Assembly (NCBI GenBank): GCA_959601045.1
Contig: CAUGNZ010000013.1
Location: 1-51,261 of the forward strand
Source: an uncultured Collinsella sp.
GTDB lineage: Bacteria > Actinomycetota > Coriobacteriia > Coriobacteriales > Coriobacteriaceae
Reading direction: 5' to 3'
DNA: 51,261 nucleotides
The notes under the pieces were generated by a model, which ran no database searches, had not been told where the DNA came from, and saw only the letters and a list, made by a program, of their open reading frames with translations. The first letter of the stretch is position 1, and the number at the start of each line of letters is the position of its first letter. Made by a program: the position numbers and the translations under genes. Of the stretch, positions 17,942 through 26,761 are shown in pieces.

Positions 17942-18499
17942 CTATTTCTTGAACGGGAAACCGAAGGCGTCCAGAAGGGCCTTGGCCTCCTCATCGGTGT
18001 TGGCGGTGGTCACGAAAGTGATGTCCATACCACGCTGGTGATCGACGGAGTCGAAGTCGATTTCGGGGAAGATGAGCTGCTCGGTGACGCCCATGGAGAA
18101 GTTACCACGGCCGTCGAAGCTCTTGGCGGAGATGCCGCGGAAGTCGCGGATACGGGGGATTGCGACAGAGGTCAGACGATCGAAGAACTCCCACATACGG
18201 TCGCCACGCAGGGTAACCTTGCAGCCGATCGGCATACCAGCGCGCAGGCGGAAGGTAGCGATGGACTTGCGGGCACGGGTGATCATCGGCTGCTGGCCGG
18301 TGATGGCGCGCAGGTCGCGCACGGCACCGTCGATGGCCTTGGAATCGGTAGCGGCCTCGCCGACACCCATGTTCACGACGATCTTCTCAAACTTGGGGAT
18401 CATCATGACGTTCTCGTACTGGAACTTGTCCTGAAGCTGCTGCTTGACCTCGTTGTTGTACTTGGTCTTCAGACGCGGCACATACTTCTCTTCTGCCAT
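17942..18499 (-). CDS. rplE: 50S ribosomal protein L5
   Basis: 185 residues. VPRLKTKYNNEVKQQLQ, VVNMGVGEA and ITGQQPMITRARKSIATFRLR are typical of L5, which binds 5S rRNA. It has a strong AAGGAGTG site. It is the first ribosomal gene of the cluster here; the genes expected directly upstream (rplX, rplN, rpsQ) are not present, and about 325 bp of non-coding DNA separate it from xdhC. Confidence 0.97.
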   Translation of the reverse strand: MAEEKYVPRLKTKYNNEVKQQLQDKFQYENVMMIPKFEKIVVNMGVGEAATDSKAIDGAVRDLRAITGQQPMITRARKSIATFRLRAGMPIGCKVTLRGDRMWEFFDRLTSVAIPRIRDFRGISAKSFDGRGNFSMGVTEQLIFPEIDFDSVDHQRGMDITFVTTANTDEEAKALLDAFGFPFKK

Positions 18500-18636
18500 T
18501 GTTCACTCCTTCTTGGGGTTTTAAGCACGGGGCGTGGCCACGATGGGTTGTCCTCGTGCCTCCTGGCTGCATCCGCGCCGCTCATGGCATTACGCGGTTT
18601 GGACTCGACACAGCAGGAGCCGACAAAACAATCGGT

Positions 18637-18666
18637 ACTATACGCGCATCGGGAGCGTTTTTCCAG
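18637..18666 (-). promoter_or_regulatory. Candidate promoter for the rplE-map part of the operon
   Basis: A minus-strand TATAGT (18637-18642) lies about 140 bases upstream of rplE, with only a weak -35-like CTGGAA 18 bases further. A promoter must exist hereabouts because the operon starts at rplE, but the exact boxes are uncertain. Confidence 0.35.
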
Positions 18667-18741
18667 AAAAACCTCGTCTGCCTGCACAACTCCACAACTC
18701 CCCCGCACAAACCGATCCGCATGCGACGGAGGAAAATGACA

Positions 18742-18806
18742 GTTGCGGTGAAATAGGGACTGTTTGACGGCTTAACTGGCTTAAACAGCCCGCATTTCAC
18801 CGCAAC
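18742..18806. repeat. Long imperfect hairpin downstream of xdhC
   Basis: GTTGCGGTGAAAT (18742-18754) is the exact complement of ATTTCACCGCAAC (18794-18806), and GACTGTTT pairs with AAACAG-type sequence inside. It lies 18 bp past the xdhC stop. No long T-run is present. Probable transcript end or stabilising structure. The rest of 18500-18824 holds no convincing gene. Confidence 0.55.
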
Positions 18807-18824
18807 TTATTGATGGGGATGCGA

Positions 18825-19868
18825 CTAGCGCTTGCGGGGGACGAGTTTGGTGCGGCGCAGGTGGATCATCTCGGCGGCGATGGAGATGGCAATCTCCTCG
18901 GGATCCTCGGCCTCGATGGCAACGCCGATCGGCAGGTGCAGCTCGTCGATCTGGTCCTGCGTAAAGCCCTCCTGCTCCAAACGGGCGCGCACAAAGGCCG
19001 TCTTGCGGCGCGAGCCCAAGCAGCCCAGATAGGCGGGTTTAGCGCGCATGGCCTGAATCACCACGTCGATATCGGACTTGTGGCCTGCTGTGGCCACGAC
19101 CACCAAGTCGCGCGGGCCGATGGGGCACTGCTTGCTCAGGTTCTTGTAATCGACCAGGCGACGATCGTAGACACCGGGCACCCATTCGGGCGTCAGCGTG
19201 CCGGGGCGGTCATCGCACGCCACAACGGCAAAGCCCGCCGCCGTGAGTACGCGCGCCGTCGCAGCGCCCACGTGTCCGCAGCCAAAGATGTAGGTCAGGC
19301 CCTCGGGGCAGAGCGTCTCGATGTGCGCCGGGGGAATCTCGGAGGCGGCGTTGGTGTAGGTGACCTTACTCCCCTCCTCCACCAGCGAAAGCTCGGGGCA
19401 GCCCGCAATGGTATGGCGCGATGCCCCGCCATGGTACTCGGCCACATCGCCCTCGAGCGCGTTTGCGATAAACGGTTCAAAGTCGATGACGAAGTCGCCG
19501 ATGCGTCGATACGCCAAGACGTCGGCAACCGACTGGAACAACAGCACCTGCGATACATCCAGGTGCAGATAGCACAGGCAGATGGCTCCGCCGCAGATCA
19601 TGCCGGTATCGGAGTTCTCGCCGCCCATGGTGTAGCGGACCAGACGCGATTGCCCTGCGGCCAGCAGCTCGCGCGCCTCGTTCAGCGCAAAGAGCTCGAT
19701 CTTGCCGCCGCCGATGGTACCTGCTTGGCTGCCATCGGCAAAGACGGCCATCCAGGCGCCCACGCCGCGCGGCGATGACCCTGCCGTGCCGGCAACTACC
19801 ACCAGCTCGCACGTCTTACCGGCCTTCAGAGCGCCAAGCGCAGCATTCACCACATCGAGCTTTTCCAT
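18825..19868 (-). CDS. xdhC: XdhC/CoxI family molybdenum-enzyme maturation factor
   Basis: 347 residues. XdhC proteins bind molybdenum cofactor, promote its sulfuration and insert it into xanthine dehydrogenase-type enzymes. The N-terminal XdhC/CoxI domain contains VAGTAGSSPRGVGAWM, then GTIGGGKIE. The C-terminal Rossmann domain has YIFGCGHVGAATARVL, and DLVVVATAGHKSDIDVVIQA and LGCLGSRRK follow. It lies 9 bp after yqeB on the same strand, so the two form an operon. The likely client is the fused xanthine dehydrogenase at 36.5-39.3 kb. Confidence 0.92.
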   Translation of the reverse strand: MEKLDVVNAALGALKAGKTCELVVVAGTAGSSPRGVGAWMAVFADGSQAGTIGGGKIELFALNEARELLAAGQSRLVRYTMGGENSDTGMICGGAICLCYLHLDVSQVLLFQSVADVLAYRRIGDFVIDFEPFIANALEGDVAEYHGGASRHTIAGCPELSLVEEGSKVTYTNAASEIPPAHIETLCPEGLTYIFGCGHVGAATARVLTAAGFAVVACDDRPGTLTPEWVPGVYDRRLVDYKNLSKQCPIGPRDLVVVATAGHKSDIDVVIQAMRAKPAYLGCLGSRRKTAFVRARLEQEGFTQDQIDELHLPIGVAIEAEDPEEIAISIAAEMIHLRRTKLVPRKR

Positions 19869-19877
19869 TGCAATTTC

Positions 19878-20672
19878 CTATCCCTGGAATACACCGGTGA
19901 GCATGGCGAGCGCCTCGAGCACGCCGCCGCCGACCGACGTCGCCTTGTCCGAAATATAGTTGATATAGCTGGCATCGCCGCGCGGGTCGACGTCGGCACA
20001 TTTAAAGCCCTCGGTCACCTGAACGCCGTCGGCCAAAAGGCCGCGCAAGCAGCCATCGATCTGCGTGCACATGGGCGTATCGCCCGCGTAGCCAATCACG
20101 TCCCCGGCGCTCACGATATCGCCGATCGCATGGTCGGACCTAAACACACCGGCAGCGGGGCTGTGGATAACACGTTCCTTGCCATAGCCGGCGATAATGC
20201 CCGGCACGCCCGTGTTAGGCTGGGGCGAACCTTGGGTAATGACACGGCCGAGAAAATGCCCGCGCATGGTCTCGACCACGGCGTCGCAGTCAACCGGCGC
20301 GGTAAAGCCCGGCCCCACGGCGATGACGGCGGGCGCCATGTCGCGCGTGGTGCCCAAGTTGCGCTTAGCCAAAATCGCGTCGACCACAGCCGCGGGTTTC
20401 AGCTCGCCGATCATCTTGGCCTGGGGGTCTACCACAACGGCGACGTCTCCAGCCTCGGCAATCGCAAGCGCCTCAGCCGGCGTCTGTGCCAAGCGAGCGC
20501 GAATGCCCTCGACCTGGACCTCGCCCAGGCGAATGGCCTCGCAAAAACTGATTGTGCGGCGGATGCACGTGGGAACCGCGATATCGGCCATGACAACCGA
20601 CACGCCGGCGCGCACCAAACGGGCAGCGACACCCGTGGCGATATCGCCGGCGCCGCGAACATAAACGAGCAT
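19878..20672 (-). CDS. yqeB: YqeB, selenium-dependent molybdenum hydroxylase accessory protein
   Basis: 264 residues. It opens VYVRGAGDIATGVAARLVRAG, a Rossmann-like glycine motif, and has VITQGSPQPNTGVPGIIAGYGKERV, characteristic of the EF2563/YqeB family. That family co-occurs with hydroxylases carrying a labile selenium at the Mo site and is thought to help make or insert that cofactor; its precise reaction is not established. GGGAGG lies ahead of the ATG. First gene of the yqeB-xdhC operon, divergent from yqeC. Confidence 0.9.
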   Translation of the reverse strand: MLVYVRGAGDIATGVAARLVRAGVSVVMADIAVPTCIRRTISFCEAIRLGEVQVEGIRARLAQTPAEALAIAEAGDVAVVVDPQAKMIGELKPAAVVDAILAKRNLGTTRDMAPAVIAVGPGFTAPVDCDAVVETMRGHFLGRVITQGSPQPNTGVPGIIAGYGKERVIHSPAAGVFRSDHAIGDIVSAGDVIGYAGDTPMCTQIDGCLRGLLADGVQVTEGFKCADVDPRGDASYINYISDKATSVGGGVLEALAMLTGVFQG

Positions 20673-20774
20673 TCCCGGGGCACCTCCCTGTGCTACGGTT
20701 TGAGCAGAGCAAAAGCGGTTCGACCGCTACTCTGATGATTATTTATTATCACAGTATTATACGGCGGTGAACAG

Positions 20775-21512
20775 ATGGAAACGGTTAGCGGCAATCTTGC
20801 CTCGGCGCTCAGGATCGAGCCGGGCATTACCGCGATTATCGGCAGCGGCGGCAAGTCGACCTTGCTCAAGACGCTGGGTCTTGAGCTCATGCGCGCTGGC
20901 GGCCGCGTGCTCCTCTGTACCACCACGCATATGCTTCCCGTTGCCGGCGTGCCATGGGACGGGTCGAATCGTCGCCTGGACGCCGCACCTTGGAAGCCAG
21001 GTGCCTTACACGCCCCCGGCTGCACCTGCGAGGCCTGCGCGGGCCTTGTGCGCGGAAGCATCTGCCAGGCAGGCGTCTTGGACCCGGAGACAGGCAAGCT
21101 CTCCGCCCCCGCTGAGCCGCTCGACCAGCTGGCGCAGCGCTTTGACTATGTGTTGGCCGAGGCAGATGGCAGCAAGCGACTCCCGCTCAAGGCTCATGCC
21201 GCCTGGGAGCCGGTAATTCCCGCCGCCACGGCAAACGTTGTCTGGGTCGTCGGCGCCTCAGGGCTGGGCAAGCCCGTCGCCAAGGTTGTCCACCGCCCCG
21301 AGCTCTTCTGCGAGCGCTGCGGCTGCGAGCCCACCGACGCTGCCACCCCAGAGCGCGTCGCCATGGTGCTCAATGCCGAGCTGCAGATGCTGAACCTCGA
21401 CAATGCCCGCATCATGCTCAACCAAGTCGACACGCTTGCCGATCCAACGATGGCAGATTGCTTCGAGGCAGCCCTCGGCCGCCCCCTCATCGCCACCAGC
21501 CTCCAGGGGTAG
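20775..21512 (+). CDS. yqeC: YqeC, selenium cofactor biosynthesis-type P-loop protein
   Basis: 245 residues. A P-loop GSGGKST lies at residues 23-29, followed by LLCTTTHM (the conserved TTTH segment), YVLAEADGSKRLPLKAH and a late NQVD nucleotide-binding motif, all typical of YqeC. Several cysteines cluster in HAPGCTCEAC. Predicted role is in maturation of the Se/Mo cofactor, alongside YqeB. It is divergent from yqeB across a 100-bp AT-rich spacer. The ribosome site (GGCGGTGA) is weak. It converges on hyuA. Confidence 0.88.
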   Translation: METVSGNLASALRIEPGITAIIGSGGKSTLLKTLGLELMRAGGRVLLCTTTHMLPVAGVPWDGSNRRLDAAPWKPGALHAPGCTCEACAGLVRGSICQAGVLDPETGKLSAPAEPLDQLAQRFDYVLAEADGSKRLPLKAHAAWEPVIPAATANVVWVVGASGLGKPVAKVVHRPELFCERCGCEPTDAATPERVAMVLNAELQMLNLDNARIMLNQVDTLADPTMADCFEAALGRPLIATSLQG

Positions 21513-21552
21513 CAAATTTGGGACGGGGCTCTTTTTGCTACCCCGTCCCAAA
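21506..21552. terminator. Overlapping inverted repeats between yqeC and hyuA
   Basis: TTTGGGACGGGG (21517-21528) pairs perfectly with CCCCGTCCCAAA (21541-21552). GGGGTAGCAAA (21506-21516) can instead pair with the TTTTTGCTACCCC segment at 21532-21544. The two hairpins are mutually exclusive. They lie between convergent genes and probably end transcription from both sides, though the T-runs are weak. Confidence 0.55.
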
Positions 21553-21591
21553 AAATCATCTCCCAAATTAGCTACCCCGGCGGTCTTCCCG

Positions 21592-22959
21592 TTAGCGGGG
21601 CACGTAGCGGCCGGGTTGGGCTCCGGTGGGCTCGCCGTCGCGCGCAGCCAGCACGCCGTTCACAAACACGGCCTTGGCGCGGCCGTGCGCCTCAAAGCCC
21701 TCGAGCGGCGTATAGTCCACAGCCTGATGCTGCGTCGCGGCGCTAATCGTCCAGCGCGCCTTGGGATCCCACACGCACACGTCGGCATCGGAGCCCTCGG
21801 CAAGACAGCCCTTGCGCGGATACATGCCAAAGACGCGCGCCGGGTTCTCGCTCATCAAGCGGCACAGATCCTCGGGGCCCAGCTGTCCCTCAAAACTCGT
21901 AGCGATCGCGACGGGGCGATGCTCCACACCGGGCCCGCCGTTGGGAATCGCGCGGAAGTCATCGCGCCCGCGGTCCTTTTGCCCGTGCAGGTTAAAGCTG
22001 CAGTGGTCGGTCGCAATCGTATCGATCTCGCCGGCCACAAGCGCCTCGCGCAGTGCCGCACGGTCGCCGGCATGGCGCAGCGGCGGGCTCATCACATACT
22101 TGGCGCCCGCAAAGCCGTCCTCGCCCTGCTCCAAGTAGCGCGTATCGTCGAGCATCAGATATTGAGGACAGGTCTCGACATAGATGTTCTTCTGCCCGCG
22201 CGCTTTGGCAGCGCGAATGGCCTCGAGCCCCAACTTGGTCGAAAGGTGCACCACGTTGACCGGTGCGTCGCCGGCCAGGTGTGCCAGATACAGCAGACGG
22301 CTCACGGCCTCGGCCTCGCACACATCCGGACGGCTGAGCGCATGGCCCTCGGGCCCGTGGATACCCTGCTCAAACACGCGCTTCTGCAGCTCATTCACCA
22401 GCGTACCGTTCTCGCAATGCACGCACAGTATGCCGCCAATACGCTTGAGTTCCTCCAGCACCTCGAGCGTCTCGGCATCGTCCAGGCGCAGATGATCGTA
22501 GGCAAAGTAGGTCTTGAACGACGATACGCCCGCCTCGCGCATGGCCGAGAGGTCGGCGCGGTTGCGCTCGTTCCACTCGGCGAGTGCCATATGAAAGGCG
22601 TAGTTGGCCGTGCAGGTTCCGTCGGCGCGGCGATGCCACTCGGCCAAGGCATCGGGCATGGTCACGCCGCGATCGGCCGTCGCGTAGTCCACGATGGTCG
22701 TCGTACCGCCGCAGGCAGCCGCACGCGTACCGGTCTCAAAGCTATCGGCCGTCCAATCCATGCCGGTCCAGCACTGCATGTGCGTGTGGCCGTCGATAAA
22801 GCCCGGGAACACCCAGCAGCCCGCAGCATCCTCGACGGTATCGCCCTCGGCCGGCTCAATCGCCGCGGCAATCCGCACGATCTTATCGCCATCCATGGCA
22901 AGATCGGCGCGGCGAAGCCCCTGGGGCGTCACGAGCGCGCCGTTTTTGATGATGATCAT
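21592..22959 (-). CDS. hyuA: Dihydropyrimidinase/D-hydantoinase family amidohydrolase (YgeZ-like)
   Basis: 455 residues. Cyclic-amide hydrolase that would open a ureide or hydantoin-like ring from purine breakdown. Zinc ligands are seen in DGHTHM (H58, H60), the carboxylated lysine is K149 in SSFKTYFAY, and later ligands are in LCVHCENG, NVVHLST and IATDHCSF. The length matches the family. It lies 9 bp after the mocA-like gene in one operon. In E. coli the equivalent gene sits beside ygeW-ygeX-ygeY. The true substrate is inferred from that context. Confidence 0.92.
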   Translation of the reverse strand: MIIIKNGALVTPQGLRRADLAMDGDKIVRIAAAIEPAEGDTVEDAAGCWVFPGFIDGHTHMQCWTGMDWTADSFETGTRAAACGGTTTIVDYATADRGVTMPDALAEWHRRADGTCTANYAFHMALAEWNERNRADLSAMREAGVSSFKTYFAYDHLRLDDAETLEVLEELKRIGGILCVHCENGTLVNELQKRVFEQGIHGPEGHALSRPDVCEAEAVSRLLYLAHLAGDAPVNVVHLSTKLGLEAIRAAKARGQKNIYVETCPQYLMLDDTRYLEQGEDGFAGAKYVMSPPLRHAGDRAALREALVAGEIDTIATDHCSFNLHGQKDRGRDDFRAIPNGGPGVEHRPVAIATSFEGQLGPEDLCRLMSENPARVFGMYPRKGCLAEGSDADVCVWDPKARWTISAATQHQAVDYTPLEGFEAHGRAKAVFVNGVLAARDGEPTGAQPGRYVPR

Positions 22960-22968
22960 AATTGCTCC

Positions 22969-23583
22969 TTATTGATTGATGCAGTTGGCCACGCGATCAA
23001 AATACGAGCAGGCGGCGATATGCTCCGTTATGCGTCGCTGTCCCTTGACGGTATCGACGTCCCACAGTTCGTAAGCACGCGCATCAACCAGCACCACGTC
23101 GATACGGTCCTTGAGGATCGAGCCGCCACCGTCCTTGCCCTCAAGACACATAAGTGCATCGAACAGTTCCGCCGGAAAGAGCACCGGGCTCGAAGGCTCA
23201 CCGTTGCACGCAAGACGCACCGGATACTTGCGGCCACGCTCATCAAACGCGCGAACCATGGCCTCAAAAGAATCCGAACTCACGAGCGGCTGGTCGCCCG
23301 GCAAAAAGAGGCAACCCTTCCAGCCGCGGCTCGCCCCCCACGAAAGGCCCGCACGGACGCTTTCGCTGCGCAGCTCGCCATCGTGCAGCACGCACGGGCA
23401 ATGCTTGTCATCACAAATCTGAGCGACCTCGGGCCAACGCGTCGAAACCACAACGTCAAAGCCCCGGGGAACCGAATCAATGGTCCGGGCAATCAGCGGC
23501 TCGCCATAGATATCGGCGAGCATCTTGTTAGAACCAAACCGCTTGCCCTCGCCCGAAGCCATAATGACGCAACCAAGTTTCAT
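22969..23583 (-). CDS. MocA-like molybdenum cofactor cytidylyltransferase (YgfJ-type)
   Basis: 204 residues from the ATG at 23583, with GGGGAGG seven bases upstream; 19 residues of the longer frame are dropped. The NTP-transferase motif ASGEGKRFGSNKMLADIYGEPL is at residues 9-30, and FLPGDQPLVSSDSF carries the metal-binding aspartate. It resembles MocA, which adds CMP to molybdopterin, and YgfJ of the E. coli purine cluster. Fits a role in making the dinucleotide cofactor of the xanthine dehydrogenase. First gene of a two-gene operon with hyuA. Confidence 0.87.
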   Translation of the reverse strand: MKLGCVIMASGEGKRFGSNKMLADIYGEPLIARTIDSVPRGFDVVVSTRWPEVAQICDDKHCPCVLHDGELRSESVRAGLSWGASRGWKGCLFLPGDQPLVSSDSFEAMVRAFDERGRKYPVRLACNGEPSSPVLFPAELFDALMCLEGKDGGGSILKDRIDVVLVDARAYELWDVDTVKGQRRITEHIAACSYFDRVANCINQ

Positions 23584-23671
23584 GGCGATACCTCCCCTGA
23601 AACCATCGTACCCATAACTCGCGCCGCGGGACACCTGCATCGAAAGCGCTTATCCTGCACGCCCGCGATGC

Positions 23672-23711
23672 AAAAAAGGGGGCACCCCGCCGGTTGGCAG
23701 AGCGCCCCCTT
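23672..23711 (-). terminator. Rho-independent terminator after ygeW
   Basis: On the minus strand, AAGGGGGCGC pairs with GTGCCCCCTT across a GC-rich loop and is followed by TTTTTT. It lies 23 bp past the ygeW stop and separates that transcript from mocA-hyuA. Confidence 0.87.
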
Positions 23712-23734
23712 ATATGGCTTACCTCAACCCGGCT

Positions 23735-24937
23735 TTAGGCCTGGAACCAACGGGCGGTGTTGCGCTCGTCGAGGGCCTTAAGGGTAGCGGCGGGATCGGC
23801 AACCTTCTGCAGGAACATCATGGCTGCGATGGCGTACGGCTTGTAGCTGGCCTCCTTGTACATACCCACGCGGTGCATGTCGAAGACGTCGGCGTTGACC
23901 TCGCCGTGCTCGCAGGAGACACCGGAGATGTCGGCGGGCAGCGGATGCATAAAGATGGTGTCCTGGCCGTTGGCGGTCTTCTCCATGAGCTCGGTCGTGG
24001 AGCACCAGTCCTGATGGGTGGCGTTCTGGGCGAGCAGCTCCTTCTCGAGTGCTGCGATGCCGGCGTCGTCGCCCTCGGCGTACAGGTTGGTACGCTTCTC
24101 CATGGCGGCAAACGGAGCCCAGCTCTTGGGGATCACGATGTCGGCGCCCTCGAAGGCCTCGGCCATGGTGTTGACCTGCTTAAAGGTGGTGCCGGACTCG
24201 GCGGCATAGCCCTTGGCGCGCTCGACGACCTCGGGCATGAGGTCGTAGCCCTCGGGGTGGGCCAGGGTGACGTCCATGCCAAAACGGGGCAGCAGGCTGA
24301 TCAGCGACTGCGGGCAGGACAGCGGCTTGCCGTAAGAAGGCGAATAGGCCCAGGTGACGGCAACCTTCTTGCCCTTGAGGTTCTCAAGGCCGCCAAACTC
24401 GTTGATGAGGTAGAGCATGTCGGCAGAGGACTGCGTGGGGTGGTCGGAATCGGACTGCAGGGAGATGAGCGTGGGACGGTGATCCAGAACGCCGTCCTCG
24501 TAGGCCTGCTGGACAGACTCGGAGACCTCGGCCATGTAGGCGTCGCCCTTGCCGATGTACATGTCGTCGCGGATGCCGATGACGTCGGCCATGAAGGAGA
24601 TCATGGTAGCGGTCTCGCGGACGGTCTCGCCGTGAGCGATCTGGGACTTCTTCTCGTCCAGGTCCTGCAGCTCAAGGCCGAGCAGGTTGGCTGCCTTAGA
24701 GAAGGAGAAGCGCGTACGGGTGGAGTTGTCACGGAACAGCGAGACAGCCAGACCCGAATCGAAGATCTTGGAAGAGACGTTGTTCTCGCGCAGCTCGCGG
24801 AGAGCGTCGGCGACGATGTAGAGAGCCTTGAGCTCATCGGTGGTCTTGTCCCAGGTGTGCAGGAAGTCGCTGCCGTACATGCCCTTAAAATCGAGGCCGT
24901 TCAGCTGCTCGACGAGCTCGGTAAACTTGGCGTCCAT
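23735..24937 (-). CDS. ygeW: Knotted carbamoyltransferase YgeW
   Basis: 400 residues from the ATG at 24937 behind GGAAAGG; a 62-codon upstream extension of the frame is not conserved. Carbamoyl-phosphate site motifs are STRTR (72-76), HPTQ (166-169) and HPLPAD near residue 340. The family has a knotted transcarbamylase fold. In the anaerobic purine pathway it is thought to run in reverse, releasing carbamoyl phosphate from a ureido intermediate to give ATP; this is inference from the cluster. It lies downstream of ygeY with a 200-bp structured gap and has its own terminator. Confidence 0.95.
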   Translation of the reverse strand: MDAKFTELVEQLNGLDFKGMYGSDFLHTWDKTTDELKALYIVADALRELRENNVSSKIFDSGLAVSLFRDNSTRTRFSFSKAANLLGLELQDLDEKKSQIAHGETVRETATMISFMADVIGIRDDMYIGKGDAYMAEVSESVQQAYEDGVLDHRPTLISLQSDSDHPTQSSADMLYLINEFGGLENLKGKKVAVTWAYSPSYGKPLSCPQSLISLLPRFGMDVTLAHPEGYDLMPEVVERAKGYAAESGTTFKQVNTMAEAFEGADIVIPKSWAPFAAMEKRTNLYAEGDDAGIAALEKELLAQNATHQDWCSTTELMEKTANGQDTIFMHPLPADISGVSCEHGEVNADVFDMHRVGMYKEASYKPYAIAAMMFLQKVADPAATLKALDERNTARWFQA

Positions 24938-25091
24938 GTAAATATCCTTTCCAAAGATGAAACGATCGCAATGAGTAGATGCGCTCCGGCATGCGCGTGT
25001 GGCTAGAACATGCAGAGCACTATGACGAGGACCCGCTACCGTTGAGGAAGCATGGGAGATAACGACCACGGGCCCCAAGTCAACAGGGGGT

Positions 25092-25116
25092 GCCGGGGAC
25101 ACGAGATGTCCCCGGC
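25092..25116 (-). promoter_or_regulatory. GC-rich hairpin between ygeY and ygeW
   Basis: GCCGGGGACA (25092-25101) pairs perfectly with TGTCCCCGGC (25107-25116) around five bases, 22 bp past the ygeY stop. No T-run follows, so it may protect the ygeY 3' end rather than terminate. The remaining roughly 175 bp before ygeW hold no gene. Confidence 0.6.
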
Positions 25117-25138
25117 TCAACAAGATCGAGGAATGGGA

Positions 25139-26524
25139 CTAATCGATCTTGTTGTTGGTCAGACCGGCGCGGAACACGGTGGCGTCGCCATCGGCCTGGC
25201 TCGGATCGTAGAGGTTCAGGGCAGCCACATACATGGCGGCAGCGGTGACCAGGTCGTCCTTGTAGGTGACCTCGTTGGGGGCGTGAGCCTGAGACTCGGC
25301 ACCCGGGCCGAAGCCGACGCAGGGGATGCCATAGCGGCCCTGGATGGAGACGCAGTTCGTGGAGAAGGTCCACTTGTCGCACAGCGGACGACCGGTGCGC
25401 TTGTCCATGCTGGGCTCGCAGCCGATGCGCTCGTCACCGAACATGGCCTTGTGGGCGTCGACGAGGGCCTTGACGTGCGGAGCGGTCTCCTTGTTGATCC
25501 ACGTGGGGAAGTAAGCCTCGGTCTCGTAGACCTCGCCGGTCCAGGACGGGCGGTCGTACATGTACATGGAGACCTTCACGTCGTCGCCGTACTTCTTGGC
25601 GGCCGGCAGGTTACGGATCTCGTCCAGGCAGGACTCCCAGGTCTCACCGGCGGTCATGCGACGGTCGATGGAGATGGCGCAGGAGTCAGCGACAGCGCAA
25701 CGGCTGGGGCTGGTGTAGAAGATCTGGCTGACGGTGCAGGTGCCACGGCCCAGGAAGCGTGCGTCCTCGAAGTGCTCGGGGTTGTACTTGGGGTCGAGCA
25801 TCTTGACGAGACCCTTGATGTCGGTCGACTCGTCGCAGCCGTTGTTGTTGAGGGCGCGGACGTCGGCGATGATGTCGGCCATCTTGTAGATGGCGTTGTC
25901 GCCGCGGTCGGGAGCGGAGCCGTGGCAGGAGGTGCCGTGAACGTCGACGCGGATCTCCATGCGGCCGCGGTGACCACGATAGATGCCGCCGTCGGTGGGC
26001 TCGGTGGAAATGACGAACTCGGGCTTAATGCCGTCCTTGTTGTAGATGTACTGCCAGCACATGCCGTCGCAGTCCTCTTCCTGGACGGTGCCGACGACCA
26101 TGATCTTGTAGCCCTCGGGGATGAGGCCCATGTCCTTCATCATCTTGGCAGCGTAGGTAGCAGAAGCCATGCCACCCTCCTGGTCGGAGCCGCCGCGGCC
26201 GTAAATGATCTCGTCGGTCTCGTAGCCCTCATAGGGATCGGCATCCCAGTTCTCGATGTTGCCGATGCCGACGGTGTCGATGTGAGAGTCGATGGCAATG
26301 ATCTTGTCGCCCTCGCCCATAAAGCCCATAACGTTGCCCAGGCCGTCGACCTTGACCTCGTCATAGCCAAGGCTCTCCATCTCGGCCTTGATGCAAGCGA
26401 CAACCTCGCCCTCCTCGCAAGACTCAGAGGGGTGGGAGATCATAGCGCGCAGGAAGCGAGTCATATCAGCACGATGGGACTCAGCAGCAGCCTTGATAGC
26501 GTCGAAATCGAGTTCTTTAGTCAT
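25139..26524 (-). CDS. ygeY: M20-family metallohydrolase YgeY
   Basis: 461 residues from the ATG at 26524, with AGAAAGG nine bases upstream; a TTG three codons earlier abuts the site and is rejected. Dinuclear zinc hydrolase of the ArgE/DapE/peptidase M20 family. Ligand motifs include IAIDSHIDTVG, GRGGSDQEGGMAS and VVGTVQEEDCDGM, and a late HAPNE. Probably hydrolyses an N-carbamoyl or ureido bond of a purine-ring product. It lies 238 bp downstream of dpaL; the gap holds a long rod-like hairpin. Confidence 0.94.
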   Translation of the reverse strand: MTKELDFDAIKAAAESHRADMTRFLRAMISHPSESCEEGEVVACIKAEMESLGYDEVKVDGLGNVMGFMGEGDKIIAIDSHIDTVGIGNIENWDADPYEGYETDEIIYGRGGSDQEGGMASATYAAKMMKDMGLIPEGYKIMVVGTVQEEDCDGMCWQYIYNKDGIKPEFVISTEPTDGGIYRGHRGRMEIRVDVHGTSCHGSAPDRGDNAIYKMADIIADVRALNNNGCDESTDIKGLVKMLDPKYNPEHFEDARFLGRGTCTVSQIFYTSPSRCAVADSCAISIDRRMTAGETWESCLDEIRNLPAAKKYGDDVKVSMYMYDRPSWTGEVYETEAYFPTWINKETAPHVKALVDAHKAMFGDERIGCEPSMDKRTGRPLCDKWTFSTNCVSIQGRYGIPCVGFGPGAESQAHAPNEVTYKDDLVTAAAMYVAALNLYDPSQADGDATVFRAGLTNNKID

Positions 26525-26628
26525 AACAGTCAACCTTTCTACAAGGGTTTACCTACAGGTAGATATTTCAGATAGATCACTTGTGCCAAGCAGCGTGAGG
26601 TCGAGTACCCCACAAGCAAGTAACCATA

Positions 26629-26746
26629 GGAGGCGAACGGAGGACTTTGCTCCGTCGCGAGTTCCGCACGAGCCGGAGAGCACTTAATGTGCTCTCCGTG
26701 CGAGCAGGACTGTCCGAGCAGGGAGTAAAGTCCTCCGGCTGCCTCC
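26629..26746 (-). ncRNA. Three-tier rod-like RNA structure between dpaL and ygeY
   Basis: Nested perfect arms are GGAGGC (26629-26634) with GCCTCC (26741-26746), the 11-base arm CGGAGGACTTT (26638-26648) with 26727-26737, and CGGAGAGCAC (26674-26683) with 26689-26698. Together they form a rod of about 118 nt that nearly fills the gap. It lacks a U tract. Likely a structured 3' UTR or processing element of the dpaL mRNA, or an independent small RNA. It does not match any RNA family that I recognise. Confidence 0.5.
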
Positions 26747-26761
26747 GGACAGGTCAGTCTG

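Noticed and set aside
18582..18800. rplX (L24) fragment upstream of rplE
   Set aside because: The minus-strand frame there has no L24 motifs and is covered by a hairpin and promoter-like sequence.
26629..26746. Simple terminator of dpaL
   Set aside because: No T-run follows the stem on the minus strand, and the structure is much longer than a terminator.
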